NCBI GenBank assembly: GCA_910586445.1
Contig: CAJUHV010000002.1
Coordinates: 15,094 to 79,093 of the forward strand
DNA length: 64,000 nucleotides
From: an uncultured Eubacterium sp.
GTDB taxonomy: Bacteria; Bacillota; Clostridia; Lachnospirales; Lachnospiraceae
Reading direction: 5' to 3'
Below the pieces are notes generated by a model. It made no database searches and had not been told where the DNA came from. It saw only the letters and a list, made by a program, of their open reading frames with translations. Shown piece by piece: positions 35,722-46,556 of the stretch. Position numbers and translations under genes: made by a program. The first letter of the stretch is position 1, and each line of letters begins with the position of its first letter.

Positions 35722-35890
35722 AAAACAGAATCATATAAAAAACAGAATGATAAAAAACAGAATGATAAAAAACAGAATGATAAAAACAGAATTATATAAA
35801 AACAGAATTATATAAAAAACAGAATTTATATAAAAAAACAGAATTGTAAATAGAACAGAATTATACAAAAAACAGAATTTATATAAAACA
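35722..35890. repeat. AT-rich tandem tract between pheS and pheT
   Basis: About ten degenerate units of roughly 13-19 bp with the core AAAACAGAATTATATA. No gene or terminator stem seen. It separates two genes that are normally nearly adjacent. Confidence 0.85.
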
Positions 35891-35952
35891 GATCTGGAAA
35901 CAGACCTGGAAATTAGATCGTAGGAAGCTTGAAAAGATTTGGAGGAAGCAGA

Positions 35953-38373
35953 ATGAATACATCTTTAAAATGGATAAAGGATATGGTTCCTGGGCTTGAT
36001 GTATCGATACAGGAATATATGGATGCAATGACGCTGTCTGGTACAAAGGTCGAAGGATATGAGGACTTCAGCAGGAATCTGGATAAAATTGTAGTCGGAC
36101 AGATCTTGAACATAGAGCCGCATCCTGATGCAGATAAGTTGGTAGTCTGCCAGGTCAATGTCGGCGCAGATGAGCCTGTTCAGATCGTAACAGGTGCACC
36201 AAATGTAAAAGAGGGGCAGAAGGTGCCGGTTGTATTAGATGGCGGACGTGTAGCAGGCGGACATGACGGCTCTAAGGCTGAAGGCGGAATTAAAATAAAA
36301 AAAGGCAGGCTGCGCGGCGTAGTGTCAAACGGCATGATGTGTTCGATTGAGGAAATGGGTTCTTCCCGCGATTTTTATCCTGAGGCGCCGCAGGAAGGTA
36401 TTTATATTTTTCCTGATGACGCCGTAGTCGGTTCGGATGCCGTAAAACAGCTGGGGCTGGATGATGTGTCCATCGAATACGAAGTGACGTCCAACCGTGT
36501 AGACTGCTTCAGCGTGATCGGTATCGCAAGAGAGGCGGCAGCTACATTTGGCAGGCCGTTCTGCCCGCCGGATGTAAAGCCGACAGGCAATCAAGAAGAC
36601 GTAAATGATTATATTAAGGTAGAAGTAGAAGATCCTGATCTGTGTCCGCGCTATACGGCACGTGTAGTCAAAAATGTCAGGATTGCACCATCGCCGGAAT
36701 GGATGCAGCGCCGTCTGGCCGCACAGGGAATCCGCCCGATCAATAATATGGTAGATATTACAAATTATGTAATGGAAGAATTCGGACAGCCGATGCATGC
36801 CTATGACCTGGATACGATCGAAGGCCGCAGGATCATTGTGCGCCGTGCGAAGAATAAGGAGACCTTTGTAACACTGGACGGGCAGGAGCGCATATTGGAT
36901 GATTCCGTGCTTATGATCTGCGATGCCGCAAAGGCAATCGGCCTTGCCGGAATTATGGGCGGGGAAAACTCTATGATTACAGATCATGTAACGACCATGC
37001 TTTTTGAGGCAGCCTGCTTTGACGGTACAAATATCCGCCATTCCGCAAAAAAGGTCGGCATGCGTACCGATGCCTCCGGAAAATTTGAAAAGGGGCTTGA
37101 CCCAAACAATGCGATTGCGGCTATGAACCGTGCCTGCCAGCTGGTTGAAGAGCTTGGAGCAGGCGAAGTAGTCGGCGGCGTAGTCGATGTCTATTCGAAA
37201 GTAAAAGAAGGCAGACGGATTTTATTTGAGCCTGATAAATACAACCGTCTGCTCGGCACCGATATAGCGCCTGAGCAGATGCTTGCATATTTTGAAAAAA
37301 TTGAATTAGGATATGATAAAGAGACAAATGAAGTAATTATCCCATCCTGGAGACAGGACTTAGAATGCAGCGCAGACCTCGCAGAAGAGGCAGCCAGATT
37401 TTACGGCTATGACAAAATCGCAGCGACGCTGCCAAAGGGTGAGGCGACAACAGGCAGGCTGTCTTATAAGCTGCGGATTGAGGCTGTTGCCAAAGATGTT
37501 GCACAGTACTGCGGCTTCAGCCAGGGCATGTCCTATTCATTTGAAAGCCCGAAAGTATTTGACAAGCTGCTTTTGGAGGCGGATTCCAGCCTGCGCAATG
37601 CGGTTGTGATCTCAAATCCTCTGGGCGAAGATTTCAGCATTATGCGTACGATTCCGTTAAACGGCATACTGACCTCGCTTTCAACAAACTATAACAGGCG
37701 TAATAAAGACGTGCGCTTATATGAGCTTGGCAATATATATCTGGCAAAAGAGCTGCCGCTGGCCGAACTGCCGGAGGAACGAATGCAGTTTACGCTGGGC
37801 ATGTATGGCGAAGGTGATTTTTATACATTAAAGGGTGTGATCGAAGAATTTTTAATGCAGGTCGGCATGCATAAAAAGCCAGAATATAATCCGGCCTCTG
37901 GAAAACCGTTCCTGCACCCGGGCAGACAGGCAGATGTCATGTATGAAGGCGACTGCATTGGATATTTTGGGGAAGTGCACCCGACGGTTGCGGCAAACTA
38001 TTCGATCAAAGACCGTGTATATGCAGCGGTGATCGATATGCCGCAGATTGTCGAAAAATCCGGCTTTGACCGCAAATATACCGGCATTGCCAGATTCCCT
38101 GCCGTGAACAGAGACCTCAGCATGGTATGCCCTAGAACGATTCTGGCAGGCGATATCGAAAAGGTGATCGAAGAAAATGGAGGAGAGTATCTGGAAAGCT
38201 GCCGTCTGTTCGACCTTTATGAAGGAAATCAGATTAAGATGGGATTTAAGTCGCTCGCATATACGATTACGTTCCGCGCCAAAGACCGCACTTTAGACGA
38301 AGAGTCTGTAAACGAGGTGCTGGACCGGATCATAAAGGCATTGGAGACAAAAGGCATTGAGCTTAGAAAATAA
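35953..38373 (+). CDS. pheT: Phenylalanyl-tRNA synthetase beta subunit
   Basis: 806 residues from ATG 35953 (GGAGGAAGC upstream). Domains: N-terminal [20 protein letters not shown]-like tRNA-binding fold (about 40-155, with [12 protein letters not shown] and [16 protein letters not shown] [10 protein letters not shown]), B3/B4 editing region that removes Tyr (about 210-385), B5 (about 400-470), catalytic-like core and C-terminal FDX-ACB anticodon-binding domain ([28 protein letters not shown]). Works with PheS. queA starts 10 bp after its stop. Confidence 0.97.
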   Translation: MNTSLKWIKDMVPGLDVSIQEYMDAMTLSGTKVEGYEDFSRNLDKIVVGQILNIEPHPDADKLVVCQVNVGADEPVQIVTGAPNVKEGQKVPVVLDGGRVAGGHDGSKAEGGIKIKKGRLRGVVSNGMMCSIEEMGSSRDFYPEAPQEGIYIFPDDAVVGSDAVKQLGLDDVSIEYEVTSNRVDCFSVIGIAREAAATFGRPFCPPDVKPTGNQEDVNDYIKVEVEDPDLCPRYTARVVKNVRIAPSPEWMQRRLAAQGIRPINNMVDITNYVMEEFGQPMHAYDLDTIEGRRIIVRRAKNKETFVTLDGQERILDDSVLMICDAAKAIGLAGIMGGENSMITDHVTTMLFEAACFDGTNIRHSAKKVGMRTDASGKFEKGLDPNNAIAAMNRACQLVEELGAGEVVGGVVDVYSKVKEGRRILFEPDKYNRLLGTDIAPEQMLAYFEKIELGYDKETNEVIIPSWRQDLECSADLAEEAARFYGYDKIAATLPKGEATTGRLSYKLRIEAVAKDVAQYCGFSQGMSYSFESPKVFDKLLLEADSSLRNAVVISNPLGEDFSIMRTIPLNGILTSLSTNYNRRNKDVRLYELGNIYLAKELPLAELPEERMQFTLGMYGEGDFYTLKGVIEEFLMQVGMHKKPEYNPASGKPFLHPGRQADVMYEGDCIGYFGEVHPTVAANYSIKDRVYAAVIDMPQIVEKSGFDRKYTGIARFPAVNRDLSMVCPRTILAGDIEKVIEENGGEYLESCRLFDLYEGNQIKMGFKSLAYTITFRAKDRTLDEESVNEVLDRIIKALETKGIELRK

Positions 38374-38383
38374 GAGAAAAGGT

Positions 38384-39457
38384 ATGAATGTAAAAGATTT
38401 TTATTATGACCTGCCGCAGGAATTAATCGCACAGGACCCGTTAGAGGACCGTTCTAGCTCCAGGCTGATGGTGCTGGGACGGGAAGACGGCTCTATTAAA
38501 CACCGCACGTTCTGCGACCTTTTAGAGTATTTAAATCCCGGCGACTGTCTTGTGCTAAACAACACAAAGGTCATACCGGCAAGGCTGATCGGCGTAAAAG
38601 AAGCCAATACAGCTGTTGATGAACCAGAAACAGATCAGGAACAGACACAGCCGCAGGGAGCAAAAATTGAACTGCTGCTGTTAAACCGCAGGGGCGAAAA
38701 TATATGGGAGACACTGGTAAAGCCCGGTAAAAAGGCGAAAGCAGGCACAAAGATATCTTTTGGAAACGGGCTTTTGACCGGTGAGGTGATTCAGATCGTA
38801 GAAGAAGGAAACCGTCTGGTAAAATTTACGTATGAGGGTATTTTTGAAGAAGTCTTAGACAGGCTTGGAGAAATGCCGCTGCCGCCTTATATCACGCATC
38901 ATTTGGAAGACAGGCAGCGCTATCAGACCGTGTATGCCAAACATGACGGTTCTGCGGCTGCTCCGACAGCGGGGCTTCATTTTACACCACAGCTGTTAAG
39001 CCGGATTCGTGAAAAAGGAGTCGAGATTGCGGAAGTAACGCTGCATGTAGGGCTGGGCACCTTCCGCCCGGTAAAGGCAGAAAATGTAATGGATCATCAT
39101 ATGCATTCGGAATACTATAAAATCGAACAGGCACAGGCAGATAAAATCAACCGTGCAAAAGACAGCGGACATAAGGTCATAGCGGTCGGGACGACCAGCA
39201 CGAGGACATTGGAATCTGCGGCAGATCAGGCGGGACACGTCAGTGAAGCGGGCGGTTTTACCCAGATTTTTATTTATCCGGGATATCAGTTTCGCTGCAT
39301 TGATGCCCTTATTACAAATTTTCACCTGCCGGAATCAACGCTGATTATGCTGGTCAGTGCACTGGCAGGCAGGGAGCATGTGCTGCACGCTTATGAAGAA
39401 GCGGTAAAGAAGCAGTATCGTTTTTTTAGTTTTGGGGATGCGATGCTTATTCAGTAA
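38384..39457 (+). CDS. queA: S-adenosylmethionine:tRNA ribosyltransferase-isomerase
   Basis: 357 residues from ATG 38384. It transfers the ribosyl part of SAM to preQ1 at tRNA position 34, forming epoxyqueuosine. Motifs: [73 protein letters not shown] short acidic Gln/Glu insertion ([16 protein letters not shown]) lies near residue 75. It follows pheT by 10 bp in the same operon; no tgt gene follows, unlike many genomes. Confidence 0.97.
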   Translation: MNVKDFYYDLPQELIAQDPLEDRSSSRLMVLGREDGSIKHRTFCDLLEYLNPGDCLVLNNTKVIPARLIGVKEANTAVDEPETDQEQTQPQGAKIELLLLNRRGENIWETLVKPGKKAKAGTKISFGNGLLTGEVIQIVEEGNRLVKFTYEGIFEEVLDRLGEMPLPPYITHHLEDRQRYQTVYAKHDGSAAAPTAGLHFTPQLLSRIREKGVEIAEVTLHVGLGTFRPVKAENVMDHHMHSEYYKIEQAQADKINRAKDSGHKVIAVGTTSTRTLESAADQAGHVSEAGGFTQIFIYPGYQFRCIDALITNFHLPESTLIMLVSALAGREHVLHAYEEAVKKQYRFFSFGDAMLIQ

Positions 39458-39562
39458 ATTATTCATAAATCTGTAAGATTTGTATATTTTTGTATAATAA
39501 AAAATACAATTATTGCTTTTCGAATATGATAAACTAAAAAAGATACAGCGTTCAGTTACAAA

Positions 39563-39659
39563 AGCAGGAAAGAAAAGCGTACGAATGCCCAAAATGCTGC
39601 TTTCCTGCTGGAGCGTGTCTGAAAAATGATATTAATAGGAGTGATTTTCGACACGCTCT
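39563..39659. repeat. Two adjoining hairpins between queA and the MCP
   Basis: AGCAGGAAAG (39563-39572) pairs with CTTTCCTGCT (39600-39609); directly after, GAGCGTGTC (39611-39619) pairs with GACACGCTC (39650-39658). The second stem has the same end sequence as the MITE-like element at 59229-59390, and may be a solo remnant of that family. Confidence 0.65.
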
Positions 39660-39678
39660 GAGCTACAAAAGAAAGGAT

Positions 39679-41475
39679 ATGAGCAAAATGTTCGCAAACC
39701 TAAAAGTACGTACCAAATTAATCATTCTGACAGCAGTTGCTGCTATATCCATGTGCATTATGGGACTCATTAATATGAATGGCATGAACCAGTCATACCA
39801 GCAGTCTATTGACAGCATGAAAAATGTTTTAAATGACGATTATGACGAACAGATTAAGAGCCAGGTAGAAAATGTAATCACCCTGATCGAAGAAGAATAT
39901 GAGTTATTCCAAAATGGAGAAACCAGTGAGGAAGAAGCGAAAGAACGAACTGCCGACTTCGTAAGGGAACTTCGCTATGGAGACGATGGTTATTTTTGGA
40001 TCGATACTTATGACGGTGACAATGTTGTCATGCTGGGTGAACCTGTAGAAGGTACAAACCGCTTAAATGAAAAGGACAGCCATGGATTTGAGATGATCAA
40101 GGAGATCATAAAAAACGGCCGTCAGGAGGATGGCGGGTATACCGATTATTATTATGAAAAAGAAGGCGGTACCGAAACTTATCCAAAGCGGGCGTACAGC
40201 AAAGCTTTTGAACCATGGCAGTGGGTCATCGGTACAGGAAACTATATCGATGTGCTGGAAGATCTGGCTGTAGAAAATAATAAGGTTGTTAAAAATATAT
40301 TTGACAAAACAAGACGGCTTTCGGTTGTATCTATTACAGCGTCAATATTGGTTCTGATTATAATTTCGCTTTTGATCGTATCAGATATTGCAAAATCTCT
40401 GGATGCAGCCTCCAGACAGATGAACAGTATGGCAGAGGGAGATTATACGCAGGATTTTATGAAAAAATTTCTGGGCAGGCGTGATGATTTTGGCAATCTG
40501 GCCAGATGCATCAGTGATATGAGGTCTGCGATGGTAAATCTGATTACGCAGGTACAGGCAGAGTCAGTAACGATCAGTTCTGCAGCAGGCTCTGTAAAAG
40601 AATGCGTGGCAAAGCTGAATGATGACATTTCAAGCGTATCAGCTGCGGCACAGCAGTTATCTGCTGGAATGCAGGAAACGGCAGCTACGACTACGATGGC
40701 AAATGAATCAGCCGGTGAAGTACATACAGCCGTGCAGCATATTGCAGAGCGTTCACAGGATGGCGCTCAGGGGGCTTCTGAGATACAGGACCGGGCAGAA
40801 GAGACAAACCAGAGAATTAAGACCGCACAGGAAAAAGCAGAAGGACTGAAAATAGAAATCCAACAGCGTCTGGAGACCGCTTTAGAGGACGCAAAAGTGA
40901 TCGACCAGATTTACGAGCTGTCAGGCGTCATTATGAACGTTGTGTCCCAGACCAATCTGTTATCTTTAAACGCCTCTATTGAAGCAGCCAGAGCCGGAGA
41001 AGCAGGAAAAGGCTTTGCCGTGGTAGCAGGTGAAATCGGCGCACTTGCAGAACAGTCCAGACAGACGGTCATCCAGATCCAGTCAGTGACGCAGGATGTG
41101 ACGCAGGCAGTAGAAAATCTGTCATCAAATGCCAGAAAGCTGTTGGATTTTGTCGTGAATGATGTGACATCCGATTATAACGGATTTCTGCAGATCGGCG
41201 AACAATATGACAAAGACGGCGTATCTGTAAATACGCTTATGAGCGAGTTCAGCACGATTGCACAGGCTCTGTTTCAAAATATGGAAGGAATTAAAAATTC
41301 GATGAGTGATATTTCCAAGGCTGCCGAAGAGGGTGCGGAAGGTACGACAGAAATCGCGCACCGGGCCAGCGTGATTGCACAAGAATCAGCCGAGGTACTA
41401 AGCCAGATCACGAAGACTACGCAGAGTGCAGAAACACTGCGGGCAGAAATCGGAAAATTTCATGTAACAGCATAA
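39679..41475 (+). CDS. Methyl-accepting chemotaxis protein with Cache sensor
   Basis: 598 residues (595 if the ATG at 39688, better spaced from AAAGGAT, is used). Two membrane helices (about 13-33 and 213-233) flank an extracellular single-Cache domain ([39 protein letters not shown]) of the type that senses small carboxylates or amines. HAMP linker, then the signalling hairpin: [40 protein letters not shown]. Signals to CheA/CheW encoded elsewhere. No other chemotaxis gene is adjacent except the CheY-like pair at 23 kb. Confidence 0.94.
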   Translation: MSKMFANLKVRTKLIILTAVAAISMCIMGLINMNGMNQSYQQSIDSMKNVLNDDYDEQIKSQVENVITLIEEEYELFQNGETSEEEAKERTADFVRELRYGDDGYFWIDTYDGDNVVMLGEPVEGTNRLNEKDSHGFEMIKEIIKNGRQEDGGYTDYYYEKEGGTETYPKRAYSKAFEPWQWVIGTGNYIDVLEDLAVENNKVVKNIFDKTRRLSVVSITASILVLIIISLLIVSDIAKSLDAASRQMNSMAEGDYTQDFMKKFLGRRDDFGNLARCISDMRSAMVNLITQVQAESVTISSAAGSVKECVAKLNDDISSVSAAAQQLSAGMQETAATTTMANESAGEVHTAVQHIAERSQDGAQGASEIQDRAEETNQRIKTAQEKAEGLKIEIQQRLETALEDAKVIDQIYELSGVIMNVVSQTNLLSLNASIEAARAGEAGKGFAVVAGEIGALAEQSRQTVIQIQSVTQDVTQAVENLSSNARKLLDFVVNDVTSDYNGFLQIGEQYDKDGVSVNTLMSEFSTIAQALFQNMEGIKNSMSDISKAAEEGAEGTTEIAHRASVIAQESAEVLSQITKTTQSAETLRAEIGKFHVTA

Positions 41476-41542
41476 CAGTAAAGATGTTTCATATAACCAA
41501 TTGTCTGGGCATGCATATCGGTCAGTATGAAAAAAGAAGCAT

Positions 41543-41577
41543 AAAAGCGGCGGAGTGCTAAAAACTCTGCCGCTTTT
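41543..41577. terminator. Bidirectional terminator between MCP and aroA
   Basis: AAAAGCGGCGGAGT and ACTCTGCCGCTTTT form a 14-bp stem (one mismatch) with a 7-nt loop, T-rich on both strands. Confidence 0.9.
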
Positions 41578-41591
41578 ATTGTATATTCCTG

Positions 41592-42866
41592 TTAAGACAA
41601 CGATCTTAAATGCTGATAAAATTCTGGATACGAGATGTTTACGCATTCTGCCTCCATAAGCTCAGCGCCCCCTTCCGAACACAGTGCAGCTACTGCAAAA
41701 GACATTGCAATCCGGTGGTCTTTATGCGTATGAATGACAGCATGGTGCAGCGGCCTGCCTCCGTGGATGATCATGCCGTCGTCACATGCGGTGACGTCTG
41801 CTCCCATTGCTTTTAGGTTTGAGACAATCGCTTCAATCCGGTCAGATTCCTTTACTTTCAGTTCCGCAGCGTCCTTTATAATCGTCGTTCCCTCTGCATA
41901 AGCTGCCATAACCGCAAGCACAGGAATTTCATCAATCAGTGCAGGAATGAGATTTCCCTCTATCGTAGTTCCAATCAGGCTGCTGGATTTTACGAGCAGG
42001 TCGCAGACAGGCTCGCCAGAAGCATAATGTACATTTAATTTTGTGATATCAGCATTCATGGCAGCAGCTGCACGCAGCATTCCGTCTCTGGTCGGGTTGA
42101 TGCCGACATTGCGGATTAATATTTCGGAATTAGGAACCAATAATCCTGCGGCTATAAAATATGCAGCCGAAGAAATATCTCCGGGTACTTCGATCTTCTG
42201 GCCCTTCAGGAGCGGGTCCGGCTGAATAGAAGCCGTCGTATCCTGGCATTTAAGCTGTGCGCCAAAGGAAGAGAGCATTAATTCTGTATGGTTTCTGGAT
42301 AAAGACGGCTCGGTGACGCTTGTAGGGCTGTCCGCATACAACCCTGCAAGCAGTATGCAGGATTTTACCTGTGCGGATGCAACCGGCGTATGATAATCAA
42401 TGCCGCTCAGGGCAGAGCCGCATATGTCAAGCGGTGCACAGCTGCTGCCGTCCCGACCGGTAATTTTTGCACCCATTTCCTGTAAGGGAGCAATAATGCG
42501 TTTCATCGGACGTTTTTGAATCGAAGCATCTCCGCTTATAGATGTAGAAAACGGCTGTCCGGCGAGAATGCCCGAAATAAGGCGGATTGTCGTACCGCTG
42601 TTGCCGGCATCCAGCATCTGGCTGGAAGGACGAAGACCATGGAGGCCCCTGCCATGGATCAGTATGCGCTCCGGCGTATTTTCAATTTCGATTCCCAGTC
42701 TTCGAAAGCAGTCTATCGTAGACAGGCAGTCCGCACCCTGCAGAAAATGGGTGACTTCAGTCAGTCCCTCAGCCAGTGCGCCAAACATGACGCTGCGGTG
42801 GGAGATCGATTTATCGCCGGGAATATGTACTTCACCCTTTAAAAATGGGGCAGGTTTGATCAGCAT
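41592..42866 (-). CDS. aroA: 3-phosphoshikimate 1-carboxyvinyltransferase (EPSP synthase)
   Basis: 424 residues from ATG 42866, with AAAGGAG eight bases upstream; the in-frame ATG at 42884 overlaps that site. It joins PEP to shikimate-3-phosphate. Motifs: GDKSISHRSVMFGALAEG, LDAGNSGTTIRLISG (the PEP loop), RNHTELML, EGNLIPALIDEIPVLA, VKESDRIEAI, DHRIAMSFAVAAL. The PEP-loop sequence GNSGTT..L is the class II-like form. Upstream of tyrA's 3' end, on the same strand, so both may be transcribed together. The 113-bp gap before tyrA contains a three-fold short repeat. Confidence 0.97.
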   Translation of the reverse strand: MLIKPAPFLKGEVHIPGDKSISHRSVMFGALAEGLTEVTHFLQGADCLSTIDCFRRLGIEIENTPERILIHGRGLHGLRPSSQMLDAGNSGTTIRLISGILAGQPFSTSISGDASIQKRPMKRIIAPLQEMGAKITGRDGSSCAPLDICGSALSGIDYHTPVASAQVKSCILLAGLYADSPTSVTEPSLSRNHTELMLSSFGAQLKCQDTTASIQPDPLLKGQKIEVPGDISSAAYFIAAGLLVPNSEILIRNVGINPTRDGMLRAAAAMNADITKLNVHYASGEPVCDLLVKSSSLIGTTIEGNLIPALIDEIPVLAVMAAYAEGTTIIKDAAELKVKESDRIEAIVSNLKAMGADVTACDDGMIIHGGRPLHHAVIHTHKDHRIAMSFAVAALCSEGGAELMEAECVNISYPEFYQHLRSLS

Positions 42867-42896
42867 AATAAAAACTCCTTTCATCAGTTAAGCTCA

Positions 42897-42979
42897 GATC
42901 ATCATGTATCATAGCCCGGATCACAGCAAATGATATGCCGGATCATCATGTATCATACACCAGATCATCATGCATGATT
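42897..42979. repeat. Short repeat between tyrA and aroA, 3 copies
   Basis: GATCATCATGTATCATA at 42897-42913 and 42941-42957, and a diverged copy at 42963-42979. Each is partly palindromic (ATGAT / ATCAT). Confidence 0.7.
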
Positions 42980-42997
42980 TATACAGCTCATATGGTA

Positions 42998-44104
42998 TCA
43001 GCGGTGGTATATTGTATAATGATATTTTTCCAACAGCAGGCAGGCAGCCTCGAGTGATTTTTGATCATACAGTTCGATATGCAGCACGCCGTCTTCGTAT
43101 TCACGGTTATGCAGTATGCCGATATTTTTTATATTGATCGAGTTGCTGGCGAGCAGCGTAGCAATTGTAGCAATTCCGCCTACCTCATCGATTAAATCAC
43201 AATATAATTCATATACAGTCTGAATCGGGCCTGACTGGTGTACAGCAAGCGAATCACGGTAGTTTTTGGCCTCTGTAAAATACGCGGTCATTTCCGATTT
43301 GTCCTCTGATTCAATCGCACTGCGTATGCCGGACAGCTGCTTTACATACAGATCCATCAGGTGCAGCAGCTGCTGCTTATTTGAGAGGCAGATATCCTGC
43401 CACATAACAGGCGAAGAGGCAGCAATGCGGGTCATATCCCGAAATCCCCCGGCTGCAATCGTTTTCATTGTCTGCGCCGGATCATCGATTTCTTTTACCA
43501 GATTCACAAGGCTGTATGCAATAATGTGCGGCAGGTGGCTGATGGAGGCTGTAGCAAAATCATGCTGGTCATAGTCCATAATAATCGGAATCGCCCCTAA
43601 GGCCGATACGAGTGACCGGAAACGTTCGGTCTGCCTGGGGGATGTCTTTGCAGTCGGCGTAATGACATAATAGGCGTTTTCCAGCAGGTACGGCGTAGCA
43701 GCCCCATAGCCTGTCTTTTCTGATCCTGCCATCGGATGCCCTCCGATAAAATATTCTTCTAATCCGGCGTCTGTTACCGCACGGTGTATATCGCCTTTGA
43801 CGCTTCCTACATCCGTCAGGATTGTTTTCGGCGTCAGGATCTGTTTCAGCTGCTTTAAATAAGCCAGATTCTGCTGCACAGGCGTGCATAAAAATATATA
43901 ATCCATGTCTGCCAGCTCTGCCAGCTCAAGCTGACGGTCATTTTCAATTACGCCTTCTTTATATGCAGCTGTAATCGTAGACAGATGCCCTGAGACGGCA
44001 TACAGTTTGATATCTGGACTGATCCGCCGGACAGCCTTGGCAATCGACCCGCCGATCAGTCCCAGTCCGATAAATCCAATTTTTTTTATATTTTCGATAT
44101 TCAT
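42998..44104 (-). CDS. tyrA: Prephenate dehydrogenase with C-terminal ACT domain
   Basis: 368 residues. It oxidatively decarboxylates prephenate to 4-hydroxyphenylpyruvate for tyrosine. NAD-binding fold: KIGFIGLGLIGGSIAKAV; DVGSVKGDIH; substrate region FIGGHPMAGSEKTGYGAA; DYDQHDFATASISHLPH. C-terminal ACT domain (LCDLIDEVGGIATIATLL-type, about 295-368) is the site of tyrosine feedback in this subgroup. Lies upstream of aroA on the same strand, an aromatic-biosynthesis pair; aroF is at 55.4 kb. Confidence 0.95.
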   Translation of the reverse strand: MNIENIKKIGFIGLGLIGGSIAKAVRRISPDIKLYAVSGHLSTITAAYKEGVIENDRQLELAELADMDYIFLCTPVQQNLAYLKQLKQILTPKTILTDVGSVKGDIHRAVTDAGLEEYFIGGHPMAGSEKTGYGAATPYLLENAYYVITPTAKTSPRQTERFRSLVSALGAIPIIMDYDQHDFATASISHLPHIIAYSLVNLVKEIDDPAQTMKTIAAGGFRDMTRIAASSPVMWQDICLSNKQQLLHLMDLYVKQLSGIRSAIESEDKSEMTAYFTEAKNYRDSLAVHQSGPIQTVYELYCDLIDEVGGIATIATLLASNSINIKNIGILHNREYEDGVLHIELYDQKSLEAACLLLEKYHYTIYHR

Positions 44105-44315
44105 AGATCATAGCCTCATTTTTATTTATTGTAAAATGTATATATATGCAGGTTCCAGTCAATATTTTAATAATTTTATGGCTGAAAGTCAACAGAATCG
44201 CTGCCAAAATAAGACTGCCGCCGGAAACGGACGGTCTGTGGTACAGCCGGTGGTTTGATCTGTGTAATGCTTGTGTATTTTGTCTTATTCGTCCCGCATA
44301 AATCCAAAAAAATTG

Positions 44316-44344
44316 TTGTAATTGCCTATGAACTTTGGTAAAAT
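44316..44344 (+). promoter_or_regulatory. Promoter of the EF-G-like gene
   Basis: TTGTAA (44316-44321), a 17-bp spacer and TAAAAT (44339-44344), about 50 bp before the start. Confidence 0.6.
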
Positions 44345-44395
44345 TAATATAATGTTTGCAATAGAACAAATAAAATGCAGGAGGTAAGATAACTT

Positions 44396-46486
44396 ATGGA
44401 TGTTTTCACAACAGACAAAATACGCAACGTGGTGCTTTTGGGACATGGGGGCGCAGGCAAGACCAGCCTGGTAGAGGCAATGGCGTATTTGTCAGGCCAG
44501 ACAAGCCGTATGGGAAAGATCAGTGACGGTAATACGGTCAGCGATTTCGATAAAGAGGAGATCAAACGTTCCTTCTCCATCCAGACATCAATTGTCCCGA
44601 TTATCTGGGATAATAACAAGATCAATATTTTAGACACACCGGGATATTTTGATTTTGTAGGAGAAGCAGAAGAAGCCGTAAGTGTAGCAGATGCAGCTAT
44701 TATTGTAGTAAGCGGCAAGGCAGGGGTGGAAGTAGGCACCCGGAAGGCATGGGAGATGTGTGAACGCTATAAGCTGCCCCGCATGTTCTTTGTTACAGAT
44801 ATGGATATCGACAATGCCAGTTTCCGTCAGGTGGTAGAAGACCTGCAGCAGCTGTATGGCAAGAAAATCGCTCCGTTCCACCTTCCGATCCGCGAAAATG
44901 AAAAATTTGTCGGATATGTCAATGTCGTTGCACAGACCGCAAACCGCTGGAATGACAAAGGCGAAGTAGTACCTATGGATATGCCGGATTATTCCAAGCC
45001 GAATCTGGAACTGTGCAGGGAGGCGCTGATCGAGTCTGTTGCAGAAACCAGCGAAGAGTTTATGGACCGTTATTTCGGCGGAGAGGAATTCTCTGAAAAT
45101 GAAATCCGTCAGGCGCTGCGCGTCAATGTATTAGACGGCAGCATAGTACCGGTTTCTATGGGCTCCTGCATTCTGGCACAGGGCGTGTATACGCTGCTTG
45201 ACGATATTACAAAATATTTTCCAAGTCCTGATAAGCGTGCGTGTGCGGGCATTAATGCAACAACCAATGAGGTGTATCAGGCAGATTACGACTTTTCCAA
45301 ACCAAAATCAGCATACATATTTAAGACGATTCAAGATCCGTTTATCGGCAAATATTCTCTGATTAAGGTAAATTCCGGCGTCTTAAAGACGGATGATGTG
45401 ATGTTAAATTATCACAGGGATATCGAAGAAAAGATTGGGAAGCTATATGTAATGCGCGGTGCAAAGGCAGAAGAAGTAAAAGAGCTTCATGCCGGAGATC
45501 TTGGTGCATTAGCTAAATTGACAAAAGCCCGGACGACAGATTCCCTTTCTACAAAGGCGAATCCGATACTTTACATCAGGACGACGCTTTCGACGCCATA
45601 TACATGCAAGCGCTATAAGGTAAAAAATAAGGCAGATGTCGATAAAGCTTCACAGGCGTTGTCAAAGCTGACACATGAAGATCCTACCTTAAAGGTCGTA
45701 AATGACAGCGAAAATTCACAGACACTGTTATACGGCATAGGCGAGCAGCAGCTGGATATCGTAGTCAGCAAGCTGTTAAACAAATATAAAGTAGAAATTG
45801 AACTCGGAAAAGCAAAAGTAGCGTTCCGAGAGACTATACGCAAAAAAGCAGATGTTGAATACAAATATAAGAAACAGTCCGGCGGGCACGGACAGTACGG
45901 ACATGTAAAGATGACGTTTGAGCCGTCTGGCAGCCTTGATACAGCTTATGAATTTTCTCAGACAGTTGTAGGCGGTGCCGTGCCGAAAAACTATTTCCCG
46001 GCAGTAGAAAAGGGCATACAGGAATCCGTAAAAAGCGGGCCTTTAGCAGCTTACCCGGTAGTCGGCATTAAGGCAAACTTATACGACGGTTCTTATCATC
46101 CGGTAGATTCTTCCGAGCTTGCATTTAAGGTAGCAGCAGCGCAGGCGTTCAAAAAAGGATTTATGCAGGCTTCGCCGGTGCTCCTTGAGCCGATTGCTTC
46201 TTTGACGGTTTTAGCTTCAGATAAGTATACGGGCGATATTATGGGCGATTTGAACAAGCGCCGCGCACGTGTGCTCGGCATGAATCCGGTTGACGGCGGC
46301 AAGCAGGAAATAAGCGCAGACATTCCATATACCGAGCTGGACGGCTATACAACCGTGCTCCGTTCGATTACGGGAGGCGAAGGCACATATCGTTATGAAT
46401 TTACCCGCTATGAGCAGGCTCCAGAGGAGGTGCAGAAACGCGAAATTGACGCCAGAGCAAATAAGCTGGTGAATATTGAAGAATAA
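44396..46486 (+). CDS. Elongation factor G paralogue (EF-G2-like) with altered G4 motif
   Basis: 696 residues, full EF-G length. G1 GHGGAGKTS, G3 DTPGYFDF; the G4 base-specificity motif, usually NKMD, is TDMD (FFVTDMDIDNASF). The G2 region also differs from canonical EF-G (KEEIKRSFSIQTSIVP). Domains II-V follow, including ARTTDSLSTK, GIGEQQLDIVVSKL, GHGQYGHVKMTFEP and RARVLGMNPVDGGKQ. It groups with the second EF-G type (FusA2-like), not the housekeeping gene, which is normally in the str operon. Possible roles are ribosome recycling or rescue; with the changed G4, GTP preference may be relaxed. AGGAGG precedes the ATG. Confidence 0.85.
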   Translation: MDVFTTDKIRNVVLLGHGGAGKTSLVEAMAYLSGQTSRMGKISDGNTVSDFDKEEIKRSFSIQTSIVPIIWDNNKINILDTPGYFDFVGEAEEAVSVADAAIIVVSGKAGVEVGTRKAWEMCERYKLPRMFFVTDMDIDNASFRQVVEDLQQLYGKKIAPFHLPIRENEKFVGYVNVVAQTANRWNDKGEVVPMDMPDYSKPNLELCREALIESVAETSEEFMDRYFGGEEFSENEIRQALRVNVLDGSIVPVSMGSCILAQGVYTLLDDITKYFPSPDKRACAGINATTNEVYQADYDFSKPKSAYIFKTIQDPFIGKYSLIKVNSGVLKTDDVMLNYHRDIEEKIGKLYVMRGAKAEEVKELHAGDLGALAKLTKARTTDSLSTKANPILYIRTTLSTPYTCKRYKVKNKADVDKASQALSKLTHEDPTLKVVNDSENSQTLLYGIGEQQLDIVVSKLLNKYKVEIELGKAKVAFRETIRKKADVEYKYKKQSGGHGQYGHVKMTFEPSGSLDTAYEFSQTVVGGAVPKNYFPAVEKGIQESVKSGPLAAYPVVGIKANLYDGSYHPVDSSELAFKVAAAQAFKKGFMQASPVLLEPIASLTVLASDKYTGDIMGDLNKRRARVLGMNPVDGGKQEISADIPYTELDGYTTVLRSITGGEGTYRYEFTRYEQAPEEVQKREIDARANKLVNIEE

Positions 46487-46556
46487 AAATATATTTTTCA
46501 ACAAATATTATAGATATAAACAGTACCAGATCAAATGATAAGGAAGGAGGAGCCGG

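Noticed and set aside
39490..39530. Sigma-28 (flagellar) promoter for the MCP
   Set aside because: A TAAA and a TCGAATAT occur at roughly the right distance, but the match to the CCGATAT-type -10 is too poor.
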